In this document: positions 30,563 through 41,750 of the stretch, piece after piece
Position numbering within the stretch: position 1 is the stretch's first letter
Layout of the letters: each line of letters begins with the position of its first letter
Assembly (NCBI GenBank): GCA_033439265.1
Contig: JAVTVX010000005.1
Location: 6,148,001-6,212,000 of the forward strand
DNA length: 64,000 nucleotides
Direction: 5' to 3'
From: Dillenia suffruticosa
Lineage: Eukaryota > Streptophyta > Magnoliopsida > Dilleniales > Dilleniaceae
Program-made: the position numbers and the translations under genes
Notes under the pieces: model-generated
Database searches by the model: none
Told to the model about the DNA's origin: nothing
What the model saw: the letters and a program-made list of their open reading frames with translations, nothing else

Positions 30563-33347
30563 AAATTTTGGAGACGCAGCGTTTTGGGACAAAACGCTGC
30601 GTCCCCAATTGGGGATTAGGGTTAAAACCCTAACCCTCTTCCCTCTCTCTCTCTCTCTCTCTCTCTCCCCGACCTTTCATCTTCCCGCGGCTTCCTCCTT
30701 CGGCTGCTGGCCCGCGCCTTCCACCGCCGACGCCGCCGCCATCCTTCTTCTCCTTCTCCTTCTTCTTCTTCTTCTTCTTCTTCTTCTTCTTCTTCTTCCC
30801 TCTCAGTTTCTCTCTCTACCTCACTCTGTCTTCTCTCCCTTTCGCGATCTCCCACGATCACTCTCTCTCCGCCTCGCCGCACACCGCCACGAGCCTCCGC
30901 GAGCATCTTCTTCCACCGTAGCGCGCGACAGCAGCGCGATCCCCCAGCCCGCGAGCTCGAGCGAGGCCGCGAGCTCGAGCGAGCCCGCGAGCGCAAGCCA
31001 GGCAGCGCGCGAGCTAGCGCCCTAGCACGCGAGCCAGGGTGCGAGTCAGCGCGAGCACAGGAGCGCGAGCGCGGGAGCAGGAGTGCGGGAGCAGGAGCGC
31101 GGGAGCGCGAGCGCAGGAGCGCGAGCGCACGGGAGCTAGCGCGAGCCAGCGCATGAGCGCGTGCGAGCGCGCACCAGCACATCGCACCAGCCCGCCGGCC
31201 CATCAGCAGCAAGCCCACGGGCCCACCAGGCCCGACAGCCCGTCCAAGCCCGCAGGCCCAGTATGGCCCACGGCCCAGTTCAGCCCCTGGCCCGCGAGCC
31301 CACGACGACCCGTGACCCTCTGTGTAGGTAAATGAATTCTCGATTCCTTGTACATACTAGGGTTTCGAAAATTATTGGTAATTTGACACAAATTTCTCAC
31401 TTGTGTTTCAAATGGTAAACATTACAGGTTTTAGACCAGGTTGACGGACGAACGAAAGCTAGATCCGGACACCCGAGAAACCCTAGGTGAGAGAAATGCA
31501 ACATTTTCAACGTTTGAATTAATTTTATCGAAATTAGGTCGAATTTAGATCGAGAGTTAAATAAGATATTGAAATGTGTGAAATTTGAGGAAAATTAGAC
31601 AAAAAAAAATGAGAAATATTAGAAACTCGACCATTGGTGAGTCAGATGAGTCGAAATTGAGGAAACGAGAATTTATAACTAAGTTTTGTAAATTAAGTGA
31701 TATATATTTGGAAGGGAAAAATTGAAAACCCCTGATTTGACTTTTAAATTGATATTAAATGTTGATAATCTGATTTAGGTTGATCTTTTGGAGACTCGAG
31801 CGGTCAAATCCGATTAGGCTTGTCAGTAGGGAGTGACTTCCCTCCCGTAGAACAGTGAGTGGGACTTTGACATTCGCTATTGATTGAAAATCATATTTCA
31901 AAAATACTTTTAAATGACATGTTTCTGCAAATGTATGATTGTTAGACCTTTCCAATATTTGATGAAATGTTTTGTGACTTTTGGAGTGTCTTAACTGCTG
32001 ACTTTATTGATATGCATCCATGAGTTTTGATAAACGTATATTGTGCCACATTTTCGACATATTGATATGTTTTAATGCTTCCACTGCATTGACACATGGT
32101 TTTAAATGGATTTACTTACACATTTGGGTTGTATGCCCGGTTGACGTTATGATATTATGCATGGGGCTATATGCCCGGCTGATCTGGTGATGGGATGCAT
32201 GGGGCTACGTGCCCGGCTGATATGATATTGTGATCCGTAGCTACGAAGGACATCTGGTAGAGGCACCCCTTGTGTCCGGATACGCTTCGGCCGGAGGTAT
32301 CCGCCAGATTGTCATGTGTATGGGTGTCCCAGGTTGACCCTCATCGGAGAGGACGTTGAGTACGGCTCCGTCTACACCAGGCGGGGGCACCATACACGGC
32401 TGACTAGTTATATGTACATTATTATTATTTACAGGCTAGTTGGGGTAGTCTGTGGCCAACATTGGGGCAGAGAGGCATTCTTTAATACTTGCATTTGGAA
32501 AAAACCCCAATGCGCCGTCCTTGGTCGAGGTAGACCATTGCCGGGAATATTTCATTGGCCGGCTCTTCATGACATTGATGTAAAATTTTGGATGCATATC
32601 TTGCTTTCTGATGTGTGTGTATTATATATGATTTTGAAATAACATGATCGGTTTGCGCACTGTGGATATTTTCTTATCTTATACTTTGACACTCCAAATT
32701 CACCTCGATATTGATAGTATGATGTCAATCCCCCCACTTACTGAGTATCCTCCCATAGATACTCACCCCTCACTTTCTTTCCCACAGGATTAGTGTTGGA
32801 CCGAAGAGATATCACTGGGCTTGGGTATGGATATTTTCCATTTCTTCCGCTATAATGATTGGTGACATTATTATGTATTGGAGATTTTAGATTGACCAAT
32901 GTATTTATATAAATTTTCTGGGATGACTGTATAAATTATGGACTTTTATTCGCGAAACTTTCGTGTTGATTATTTCATTGCATCGAGACATTTGTAAATA
33001 TTTAAAAACAACTTGGGAATTTATTTTATATATGTGTAGAATTTAAGTCCGCTCGGTGTGGCGGCTGCTCATGCTCTAGTTAGGCATGACAGTAGAGGTC
33101 TGTTGCTAAGGCTGTTAGAAACTTTATAGCCTTGCGTTGTTCTGGATGTTGGTTGTGGTATTTGTTGAATTTGGAGAGGCCAGGATGGCCAATTGTTTAT
33201 TTTTACAGGATGAATCTCTTATACAGGTGAAATTGTAAATGGGAAACCTCCGATTTATGGGGAGGTTCTGCCCGATTTTCTATAAAAATACAGCCGGCAT
33301 CCAGGGACAACGGGCGACTGTTCACGATCCCGGTTCGGGGCGTGACA
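30514..33347 (+). repeat. G2 3' LTR (2834 bp)
   Basis: Partner of 24850-27670, about 99 percent alike by eye in the 2-kb 3' part. It keeps the perfect hairpin with 14-bp arms (30573-30586 and 30590-30603, loop GGA), then a telo-box pair TTAGGGTT-AA-AACCCTAA. Putative intron at 31328-31427. Confidence 0.95.
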
Positions 33348-33352
33348 GTTTG
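33348..33352. repeat. G2 target-site duplication, right (GTTTG)
   Basis: Identical to 24845-24849. Confidence 0.92.
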
Positions 33353-34014
33353 AATCAATTTATTTTGTCAATATTTTTATTTTATTACATTGACTTAGAA
33401 TTTGAAAAAACTCAACTTAATCTATTCATTTAATTTGGTCATTGAGGTCAAGTGGGATGGAGTTCAGATCTCCATGAAAGCTAAGATCTTTGCATGTGAG
33501 TATTTGGTCTTCATGATGTCTTCTCTCACATTTCGTTTATTTTGGAAAATTAGTAGTTTGAATCAATTTATTTTATTTGATATTTTATTTTGTTACATTG
33601 ACTTAGAATTTGAAAAAACTTGACTTAATCTATTCATTTAATTTGATCAACTCTTTATTTTATAAAGTATTTTTTTTTTCCACTGTTCGTTGTATTATTT
33701 GTTTATATTTTAAGATATTTACTTAAACTGATGATGGTGTTGGCCGGTTTAATAGTCTATCGATGCCTTCACACCGGTAGCACCCTGGGTCAGAGGTGTT
33801 ACGAGCCGAGTTAAATGTAAACACACTCATAAATTGTTTTATTTTATTTAAGTAAATTAGTCTATCCAAACTTTTCGTAAAATAATTTATTTAAAATGAA
33901 TTTCTAAGATTAAAAAAAAAACCTTATTTTTTTTTGGTACAAGAAAACCTTATTTTTCACCGGTCACAAGTGGGATGGGGCCTTAAAAGTCCACAATTGG
34001 GCTTTTTCAACCAA
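33353..34014. other. AT-rich spacer with short repeats
   Basis: Contains a ~200-bp tandem arrangement (33349-33440 resembles 33557-33650; 33440-33557 resembles 24725-24849) and a piece of repeat E (33815-33920). No gene. Confidence 0.6.
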
Positions 34015-34640
34015 CCCCTTTGAGAGAGGGAGAGAGTTTCAAATTCTGTCATGGTTCATAAGGTTTGCCTTTGTATGATCAGAGAACGCAGTGTTTCTTT
34101 TGCAACTCAAAATGACACCCTACACACGTCTAAACGACACGAACACTCAAGAAACGATTGCTCCGCGTTGTTCTATGTGTCGTTTTATGCCTTCTTTCCT
34201 TCGGTTCTCATTCTGCCCTTAGCTTCCTTTATTCCTTGTATGACATTTCCTTAGTTGCTCTTCATCTTCAACTCTTGATACTGCCATGAATTCCTAATTC
34301 ATTAATTACACTAATCAATTACTTCTCCCAATTTGGTTTTTCTCAGAACCCGTGAAACCAGTTTCAATTCAAAGTTGCGAAACCCTAGAATTTTATGGTT
34401 TTACGGAAGAAGCTTTCATGAGGCATATTCCCACGATTTCTATTAATTAATGGAAATTTTCTTTTTAATTGAGACTGTTGTTGGTATTGGTCTTCAATGA
34501 AAAATAGGAATGTGCTATAATTTTCTCCTTGTTTATTGATTATGTTATGTCTTTGCTTGATCATTTTCAATGCAATTTCTGTTTCTTCTTTCTTACTCTG
34601 CCTCCTAAGACCTGGAATACAAGGATCTCGTTCGAGGTTT
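34015..34640. repeat. Direct repeat F, left copy
   Basis: It matches about 35985-36640 (GTTTCAAATTCTGT, AAAATGACACCCTA, CCATGAATT). Moderately diverged; no ORF maintained in both. Confidence 0.75.
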
Positions 34641-34792
34641 AACTTTAGGTTGATTTTTCATTTCATTTCAAGTAGTCTTAGTTTTATTTTTTTCCACAAA
34701 TATGTCATATTTATTTCAATCATTTTACAATAGTTAATAACAAATTAGAAAATCCTTGGACTTCATTCTCTTGAATGGGCCAAGCATCCGTG

Positions 34793-35050
34793 TCAACCAC
34801 TCCTGCATCCTTGAGACTTGGAACAACCTCTCTGATAGGGTGCTGCCGCATGTGGTCCGCAGGGATCTCCGGGGATTTTTTTGGAGCATGGGATTCCACC
34901 TTTTTTTAGTGCGGGGTATCCGATTACCGTGTTTTCTTCACCAATGGCCTGGCCAATCTCCCCTGCATCGTTCTGTGCATGTGCTGCATGAGCAAACATG
35001 GCAATGAGGAGAGAGAGGATAAGAACAATGGCTTTCACATTCTTCTCCAT
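34793..35050 (-). CDS. RALF-like secreted signalling peptide 2 (diverged paralogue)
   Basis: 85 residues, collinear with the genes at 22721 and 53822. Signal peptide, GYPAL motif and all four cysteines (55, 64, 76, 82) are intact, and the stretch 42-77 is unchanged. Differences cluster in the linker (30-41) and at the C-terminus, where the last nine residues read SKSQGCRSG instead of SRFQRCRGG, replacing the conserved Arg before Cys82. It lies in the spacer between the two large segment copies and comes from an older duplication, with about a dozen amino-acid changes against none between genes 1 and 3. A TATA box is conserved at 35120-35128. It may be functional or sub-functional. Confidence 0.82.
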   Translation of the reverse strand: MEKNVKAIVLILSLLIAMFAHAAHAQNDAGEIGQAIGEENTVIGYPALKKGGIPCSKKIPGDPCGPHAAAPYQRGCSKSQGCRSG

Positions 35051-35119
35051 TTTTCAAAGGTGAAGGTTGTGATAATTTAAAATGGCAATTTTGCTTGTTT
35101 TGTTGAAGCAAAAGTTTTG

Positions 35120-35128
35120 GCTTTTATA
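35120..35128 (-). promoter_or_regulatory. TATA box of RALF gene 2
   Basis: TATAAAAGC about 70 bp upstream of the ATG, at the same spacing as in genes 1 and 3. Confidence 0.62.
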
Positions 35129-35129
35129 C

Positions 35130-35977
35130 TTTTTGAAGTGGTTGTTATTAATAGGATTTTTATTTTCTTTTTTTTTTTTCGTGTGTGCTTTAAATAGTGC
35201 ATTAGCCAGATGTTATTGTGATTTCACTCCATTAATTTTATAGAATTTCTTTTCTTTTTCTTTTTCTTTGCTTTGATGTCATAAGCTACATTTAGATTTT
35301 TAACTAAAATTTATTATTAATTGTTTGTATTCTCTATTATTTAGCTTTAAAAAGAAAATGTGAATAGAAATGATTGAGTGAAGAAATTAAAAACTACCAA
35401 CAAACAGTCTGATTAACTTGGAAAATTGTCATTTGGATTTTTCACTGCACTATGTGTTATCATTGTTAATAAATGCCATAATGAAATAATCAAAGGAGGG
35501 CTCTACCAAAGATTAATATTTTTATTAAATAGCATGTATATTGTTTATCAAATTGAGCTCAGACAAATTTTACAACTTAAACTCAAATTGAGTTTTACTG
35601 TAAGGGCAAAAAGTTGAGAAGATATGTGGTAACTATGTCTACCCATGTAAGGGCAAAAAGAAATAATTTTATGATTTTTAGATTATCGAAGAAAGTCAAT
35701 TTTTATTACAAAGTTAAAATCCTAAACTCATATCGTATAATTCCAAAATGTTAATTATATCAATTAAACAATAAATCAGCGTCGAGTGAACTTTGCTGGA
35801 TAATATTTTCAATCTTAATATATACAAATAATCAGAAATTGTAATATAATTAAGATATCAAATGAGTAGAGTTAAATCAAAACTCACACATAAATTAATT
35901 AAGTAAATTAGTCTATTCGAACTCTTTGTAGAAGGATTTATTTAAAATCAACTTCTAAGACTAAAAAAAAAAAAATT

Positions 35978-35984
<7 letters not shown>
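35130..35984. other. AT-rich spacer with remnants of the older RALF-block duplication
   Basis: 35130-35600 matches DNA upstream of RALF gene 1 (about 23060-23450); 35655-35960 matches repeat E. No other gene is seen. Confidence 0.6.
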
Positions 35985-36019
<35 letters not shown>

Positions 36020-36640
36020 AAGTTTCAAATTCTGTTACGGTTCATCAGGTTTGCCGCTTTTAGGACTAGAAAACAAGCGTTTGTGTTACCACTCAAAATG
36101 ACACCCTATAAATCTAAACGATGCGAACTCTTGAAGAAACGACTGCTCTATGTTCTTTAGTGTGTCGTTTTAAGCCTTCTTCCCTTCCCATCTCATTCTG
36201 CTCTCCGTTTCCTTCCTTGTAAGACATTTCCTTTTTTGCTCTTCATCTTCTACCCTTGATGCTGCCATGAATTACTAATTCATTAATTATACTATTCAAT
36301 TACTTCCCCCAATTCGATTTTTCTCCGAGCCCCTAAAAACCAGATTCAATTCAAAGTGTCCTTTCTTTTTCAAATGAGAAACAATGGAATTTTTGGGTTT
36401 TACGGTAGAAGCTTTCATGAGGTATATTCACAAGAATTTTTTTTATTAATTATTGGAATTATTGCTTATAATTGACACTGTTGTTGGTTTTGGTCTTCAT
36501 TGAAAAATAGGAATGTGTTATCATTTTCTCCTTGTTTATTGATTATGTTAAGTCTTTGTTTGATCATTTTCAATGCAATTTCTGTTTCTTCTTTCTTACT
36601 CTGCCTCCTTAGACCTAGAATATAAGAAACATAGAATCTT
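35985..36640. repeat. Direct repeat F, right copy
   Basis: Partner of 34015-34640; preceded by a (GA)n microsatellite at about 35978-36016. Confidence 0.75.
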
Positions 36641-36900
36641 CTCATTTGATTTGTTGTGAGGTGTCCACTACTAAAAAAATAAGTATCAACGATGGATAAA
36701 TATCGATGGAAAAAAATCCGTCGATCTTTGTTTGATCATTTTCAATGCAATTTCTGTTTCTTCTTTCTTACTTTACCTCCTAAGACCTAGAATATAAGAA
36801 ACATAGAATCTTCTCATTTGATTTGTTGTGAGGTGTCCACTACTAGAAAAACAAGTATCGGCGATAGATAAATATCGATAGAAAAAATCTGTCGGTAATA
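36554..36900. repeat. 172-bp tandem duplication including a CACTA end
   Basis: 36554-36725 and 36726 to about 36897 are near-identical. Each contains TGTCCACTACTARAAAAA, so the left end of the following small CACTA element is present twice. Confidence 0.8.
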
Positions 36901-37310
36901 GCGACGGATTTCCAACGGATTAATGTCGGACACAATATCGACGGATTAGTGACGAAAAGATTTCCATCGCTAAACCTAAAAAAATAAAAAAAATTGTAAG
37001 ATTATCAGCGACGGATTATCGATGGAATTTTTAGCGACGAAAATATTCTGTTGGTAATTAGTTGGTGAATTGGTGAAAGAAAAAAAATTAAAAAAATACA
37101 TGTACAGCCATTAACGACGGATTACTGACGGAAAAATGAGCGATGGGTGGGCGGTGGGTCTGGAGCTGCAAACTTATTTTTTTCATAACTCAAAAATCAG
37201 CGACGGACGGGGTTCGTTACTGATTTTTCTTTTTTTCAACGACTGATTTTTTTTCGTTACTAATATCAACGACAGATTTTTTCCGTCGCTGATAATTAGT
37301 AGGTGTAGGG
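36840..37310. mobile_element. Small CACTA derivative (MITE-like)
   Basis: Left end CACTACTAGAAAAACAAG at about 36840, subterminal GCGACGGA / TCCGTCGC repeats throughout, and right end TCGCTGATAATTAGTAGGTG, an imperfect inverse of the left end. No ORF. Confidence 0.55.
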
Positions 37311-37317
37311 ACAGGCT

Positions 37318-37322
37318 GAATG
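37318..37322. repeat. Target-site duplication GAATG, left of the solo LTR
   Basis: Identical to 39882-39886 and to 8511-8515. Confidence 0.92.
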
Positions 37323-39881
37323 TGTCACACCCCGAATCGGGATAGTGAGCAGCCGCCCGTTACCCTGGATGCCGGCTGTACTTTTACAGAAAATCGGACA
37401 GAACCTCCCTATATATCGGAGATCTCCCATATTAAAATAAACCTGTTACCTGTCCAAAAGGGGCCATCCCGGCCTCAAAATGCATATATTATCCTCCACA
37501 ACAAACTAGATCATCCTACTGCACAATCCAGGGCAACGCAAGGCTAACAAACAATTCTCCACAGTCCTAACCACAGACCTCTACTGCCATGCCCCCATCA
37601 AAGGCATGGACAGCCGCCAGTCGCCCCTCCTGTGATTTAGAGGAGGCATCGAGCGATCCTATAGGACACTTCTAAGACATGACACATTCCCAAATATAGA
37701 CGCAATGAAAAAGAAATACCTCAATGCAATGTCATGCAGTGATATGAGAGTTCCACAAATTAAATATCCATATTTATACAGTCATCCCAGAATTATAAAA
37801 AAATGGTCATCTATAGACCTCAAAATACATATACATCATCAATACAAATTTTCAGCGGAAATACACAATAATTCCTCAAGTCCAGGCCTGATCTCCCAAA
37901 GAAACTGAGCGTCCTAAAAGCGACACTCCTTGTCAAATACTATCTCTGAAACAAAAGGGAAATGAGGGGTGAGTACTCGGGAAAGAATACTCAGTGAGTG
38001 AGTGGGTCAATGCAGTCATCAAATATGGAGTGTGAAACTGGAGTGTCAAAACATAAGTATATAAATCATATTTCAAATCATCATACTTTTCATTTCAACA
38101 ATATATCACTTCACGCATTTTCAAGTCAAATATGCATCCAAAGTACCATCATTTAAAATCATAGAGCTGCCAGCCGAAAATGTCGTGGCAGAGGTCTACC
38201 ACGACCTATGACAGGGGCACCGGGGGTGTTATATGCAAATTTCTTTAAAGTGCTCTCTACCCCGGCGTTGGCGACGAACCTCGTCCAGGTGCTAGACTTG
38301 GAGAGGATATCCAATCCAAATCCAAATCCTCCCCCTTTCGGGTTCAATCAGGCTAGTACCGTATAGATAATCAAATCACGACAACTCGTGGGATACCCCA
38401 GGCCTAGGCATATCCGGACGCCACCAAAGCACCTCTCACGGTGTCCTTCGTAGCTACGGAACAATACATATCAAAGCCCTCAAGGTCAAAACCAATATCA
38501 TATCAAAATGTGCCGAAATCAGGTTCATAAACCAATGCAACATATAGCATAAAATGACACATTATACATTTCAACCACATGGATGCATAATTTCATAATT
38601 CAATACAGTTTTTGGACACTCCAACGGTTCACAAAAGTCAATTTTAAAACCAGTCAAAACATTTCCAACATACGACAAATCATGCTCATTATCAAAATGT
38701 TGTAAAACAGGATTTACATATTAAACAAAAGTATTGAAATAAATCCCACTCACAGATTTTGGGGAAGGTAGCGCACTCCCCAATAACACCAAAATACGCA
38801 AAACAAAGCGTCCCTCAATCGAGTCACCAAGAAAGCCAACCTAATCAAGTCATCACGATTTTCATCAATTTCTGACTATTTCAGGGTTTATCATTTTTTT
38901 TTCTTAATTTCGTACGAACCCTAAATTCCTCAATTTATAAACAAATCAACTAATGCTACCTAATTTGACAAAATTTATTCAAGGGTTGAAGAGATTTCAT
39001 TTCTCTCACCTAGGATTCTTCGGATCTCGAATTTAGCTTTCGTTCGCCTGTTGGTTTGTTCTAAAAGCTGAATGTTTCCAAATTTGAAACAATTGCGAAC
39101 AATTTAAGTCCAATAGTAAAGAATTTCGAAACCCAAGTGCGAAAATCGAAACTTAGAGTCATTTACCTTCGCAGAGGCTCACGGACTGTCACGGGCCGTC
39201 GCGGGCCGTGGGCCGCGGGATGGTGGGCTGGCGGGCCTGATGGGCCTGGTGGGCCGCGGGCCGGACTGGGCCGTGTGCTGGACTGGGCCGCAGTGGCTAG
39301 GGTCACGCTCGCGAGCTGGATCGAGCACTCGCGCAGTGGGTCGCACGCTGGAGCGCTTGCGCTCGTGCTGGAGGTGCGCAGGGGCTCGGGCAGAGGCGCG
39401 CAAGGGCGCGCTGGGGTCGCGCGCTGGGTGTCGTGCGCTGCTCGTGCGCTGATCGAGCGCTGTTCGCGCGCTGCTCACGCGCTGCTCGCGGGCTGCTCGC
39501 GCGCTGCTCGCGGGCTGCTCGTGCTGGGCTGGCGCTGGGCTCGCGCGCTAGCTCGCGCGCTGTTGTGAGAAGGAGAGGAGCTGCAGCGGCGCTCGTGCAG
39601 AGAGGAGCTGCAGCGGCTCGCTCGCGGGAGGGGGGAAGCTGCAGCGGCTGTGGGTGGTGCTGGTGGTGACCGGCGGTGCTGGCTGCGGCGGCGGCAGCGG
39701 GAGGGGAAGAGACACGGCGGCGGGGAGAAGGGAAAAGAGAGAAGAAAGAGGGAGAGAAGAAGAGGGAGAGAGAAGAGAGAAGAGAGGGGAAAAGAGAGAG
39801 AGAAAATTGGGCTTTAAGCCCTAATTTTGTTTTTTATTTTTTATTTTTTATTTTTTATTTTTTTTTTAATTGGGTATTACA
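37323..39881 (-). mobile_element. Solo LTR of G1 family
   Basis: 2559 bp with intact TG...CA ends, flanked by GAATG on both sides and lacking any internal region. It sits at the same site as full-length G1 in copy 1 (shared right flank GAATGCATATG), so it arose from LTR-LTR recombination of the same insertion. It holds palindrome 38449-38458, hairpin 38193-38206 and putative intron 39068-39166 (its acceptor is followed by C instead of G). Confidence 0.95.
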
Positions 39882-39886
39882 GAATG
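39882..39886. repeat. Target-site duplication GAATG, right of the solo LTR
   Basis: Matches 37318-37322. Confidence 0.92.
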
Positions 39887-41750
39887 CATATGTCTTGTAT
39901 GGACCCGACCCATCTATTTTGCCATGTAGTACCGGTAAGTTAGTATATATATGCCTATGTTCATCTAGTGTGTAGAAGTGCCAAGTTGAGAGTGTGGGTG
40001 TTTTGGGGCTAGGGTTTCAAGAGAGAGATCTTCAGCATTGTTCCTCCACCCTCTTTCTCTTCGATAGTAGATTTGCTTCTCCTCACCTGTGGATGTAGGC
40101 TTGCAAGCAGAACCACATATATCTTGTGTTTGCTTGTTCTTTGTATGTTGTCTTTCTCTTTACTTTTTTGATTGATTTCTATCTTTCTATTATAGTTGCC
40201 GGATGTATTTGATTCATCCGAATACATGTTTTCATCTTGCAATTTGGTCACTTTAAAATTGATGGTTATGAAAGCTCAAACCATTTTATTTTCTGATTCT
40301 TTCCTTTGGGGTACTTCTTTACCTCCAGGTCTGATTTTGCTCCTCTTTAGTGGCTTTTACACAATGGTGTTGAAAAGAGATGATGTACTGATATCTGCAG
40401 CGTCCATCGGGTATGATCGGTGGTATTTGTATGACTTGTTTAAAATGCTAATACTACCTTGAAACTGAATTCCTATATCTATCTGTTCTGTTTCTAACAC
40501 ATCCCACGTTTCAAGAAGAGATGCCAATAACAGCCTTTTGAAATCCAAGGTACAACTATCAATGTGGTTTTTTTCATGTCACATGTCAGTATTGTTTGTT
40601 TCGATTAATGTCAATTTATACCAGGGTTCCACTTTAATGAAGAACAACCTAGAGTCTGTCCTCAAGAGTTTACTTGTAGAAACTAATTGGTTGTTTGAAA
40701 TCTCAGGCTTTTGTTTGATTATAGAGCCAATTACCTTAAAAAGTGAAAAACAATATGTGTTATATTCTAGTGTTGTTTTGTGTATGAAACTGCCAACTAT
40801 TAATGGCTGTTTCAGACAACAGTTACCTGTCTACTCCTTGTTATGTGATCCAATGCTTGAATCCTACTTCGGCGACCTTCATTTGTTCTTAAGGGTAGAG
40901 TGCGTTCATTTGTTACTCATATTGATTTCCATCATTAAAACGACATGTGACTTGTTAGGATTTTGCAGTGTTTGCACATATGATTGTGCAGATTCGAAAT
41001 CCTTGCTAATCGATTTGCTTGTTCTAAACTGTCCTCGAGCTTTAAGTTCCATATGATGTTCTTGAGTGACTAAGCATTGGAACATTACCTGCAGAAAAAA
41101 ATTATTGGTTTATGAATGTTGCTTTAATTCAAGTTTTGAAGGGGTCATTCATTCTTCTTCTTTGTTTTCCTTTATTAGGGTTCTTAACTTTTTTACGTAA
41201 GATGCCTCTAGAGAAATTAGGGCAGAGCTTTACATCCAAGGAATTAGGGTTACCATTGAAAAATCTAATGTGATAACATTATTTTTTATGAAGAAATCTG
41301 AGGTTTGGGGAGGAAGAAAATTCCCACAACTAAATTGAAAAAAAAATAAAATAAAGCAATAGATGAGAAAATGGGTTTACTAGCATCACAGTAATAGAAC
41401 CTTAGACATCATGCCTGGGGCAAGCGAGCATCACACATTCTAGGGTTTGAGAGAGCTCAAAGCAATTTGCTTAGGAATTGAAATACTTATTCCGACTGTT
41501 CATAATAACTTTACAAGTCTTTAAATAGAAACTCTTAAATGGTTTTGACTTTTCTAATAATAATTAAAATAAAAATTAACCTTCCAAATAACTAAATACA
41601 AAAAACAGAAACTAAATTAAATGATAAATTTCTAAACAGAAAGAAAAAATTTCTGGTGCAGAAAAAGTGAAACTCTTAAAATCTTAATCAAGCTCGATCA
41701 ACTGTTGAAACTTTGGAATTGTCGCTTTCATTTTGTCTTTCTTGATGTAG
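39887..41750. other. Copy-2 host DNA, equivalent of 8516-10379
   Basis: No recognised gene. The 172-codon open frame recurs at 40538-41056 with very few changes; there is no domain and it is probably non-coding. Confidence 0.4.

Larger units (their letters stand above)
5957..33347. repeat. Copy 1 of a ~31-kb duplicated segment
   Basis: The sequence from the G1 LTR through host DNA and all of G2 recurs in the same order and orientation from 37323. The offset drifts from about 31.37 kb to 30.99 kb because of a few indels. By eye the copies differ at roughly 2 sites in 1.2 kb near 8511-9720 and 4 in 0.5 kb near 13900-14340. Both share the same G1 and G2 insertion sites. Either a recent tandem segmental duplication or two haplotypes assembled end to end would explain this. 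Confidence 0.93.
24850..33347 (+). mobile_element. G2: full-length but coding-defective Ty3/gypsy retrotransposon
   Basis: LTR (24850-27670), initiator-Met primer-binding site (27678-27689), 2.8-kb internal region with gag and pol remnants, polypurine tract (30496-30513) and LTR (30514-33347), bounded by GTTTG on both sides. The internal region is about half the length of G1's because RNase H and most of the integrase are gone, and many stops interrupt the rest. The LTRs differ by only about 1 percent by eye. It is therefore a young insertion of an already defective element. Confidence 0.95.

Noticed and set aside
30606..30633. Telomere repeat array
   Set aside because: Only one TTAGGGTT and one inverted AACCCTAA unit occur; this is a telo-box pair within an LTR, not telomeric DNA.
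33760..33815. LTR end remnant (GGGTCAGAGGTGTTACG)
   Set aside because: A short resemblance to gypsy LTR 3' ends, but no other part of an LTR is recognisable around it.
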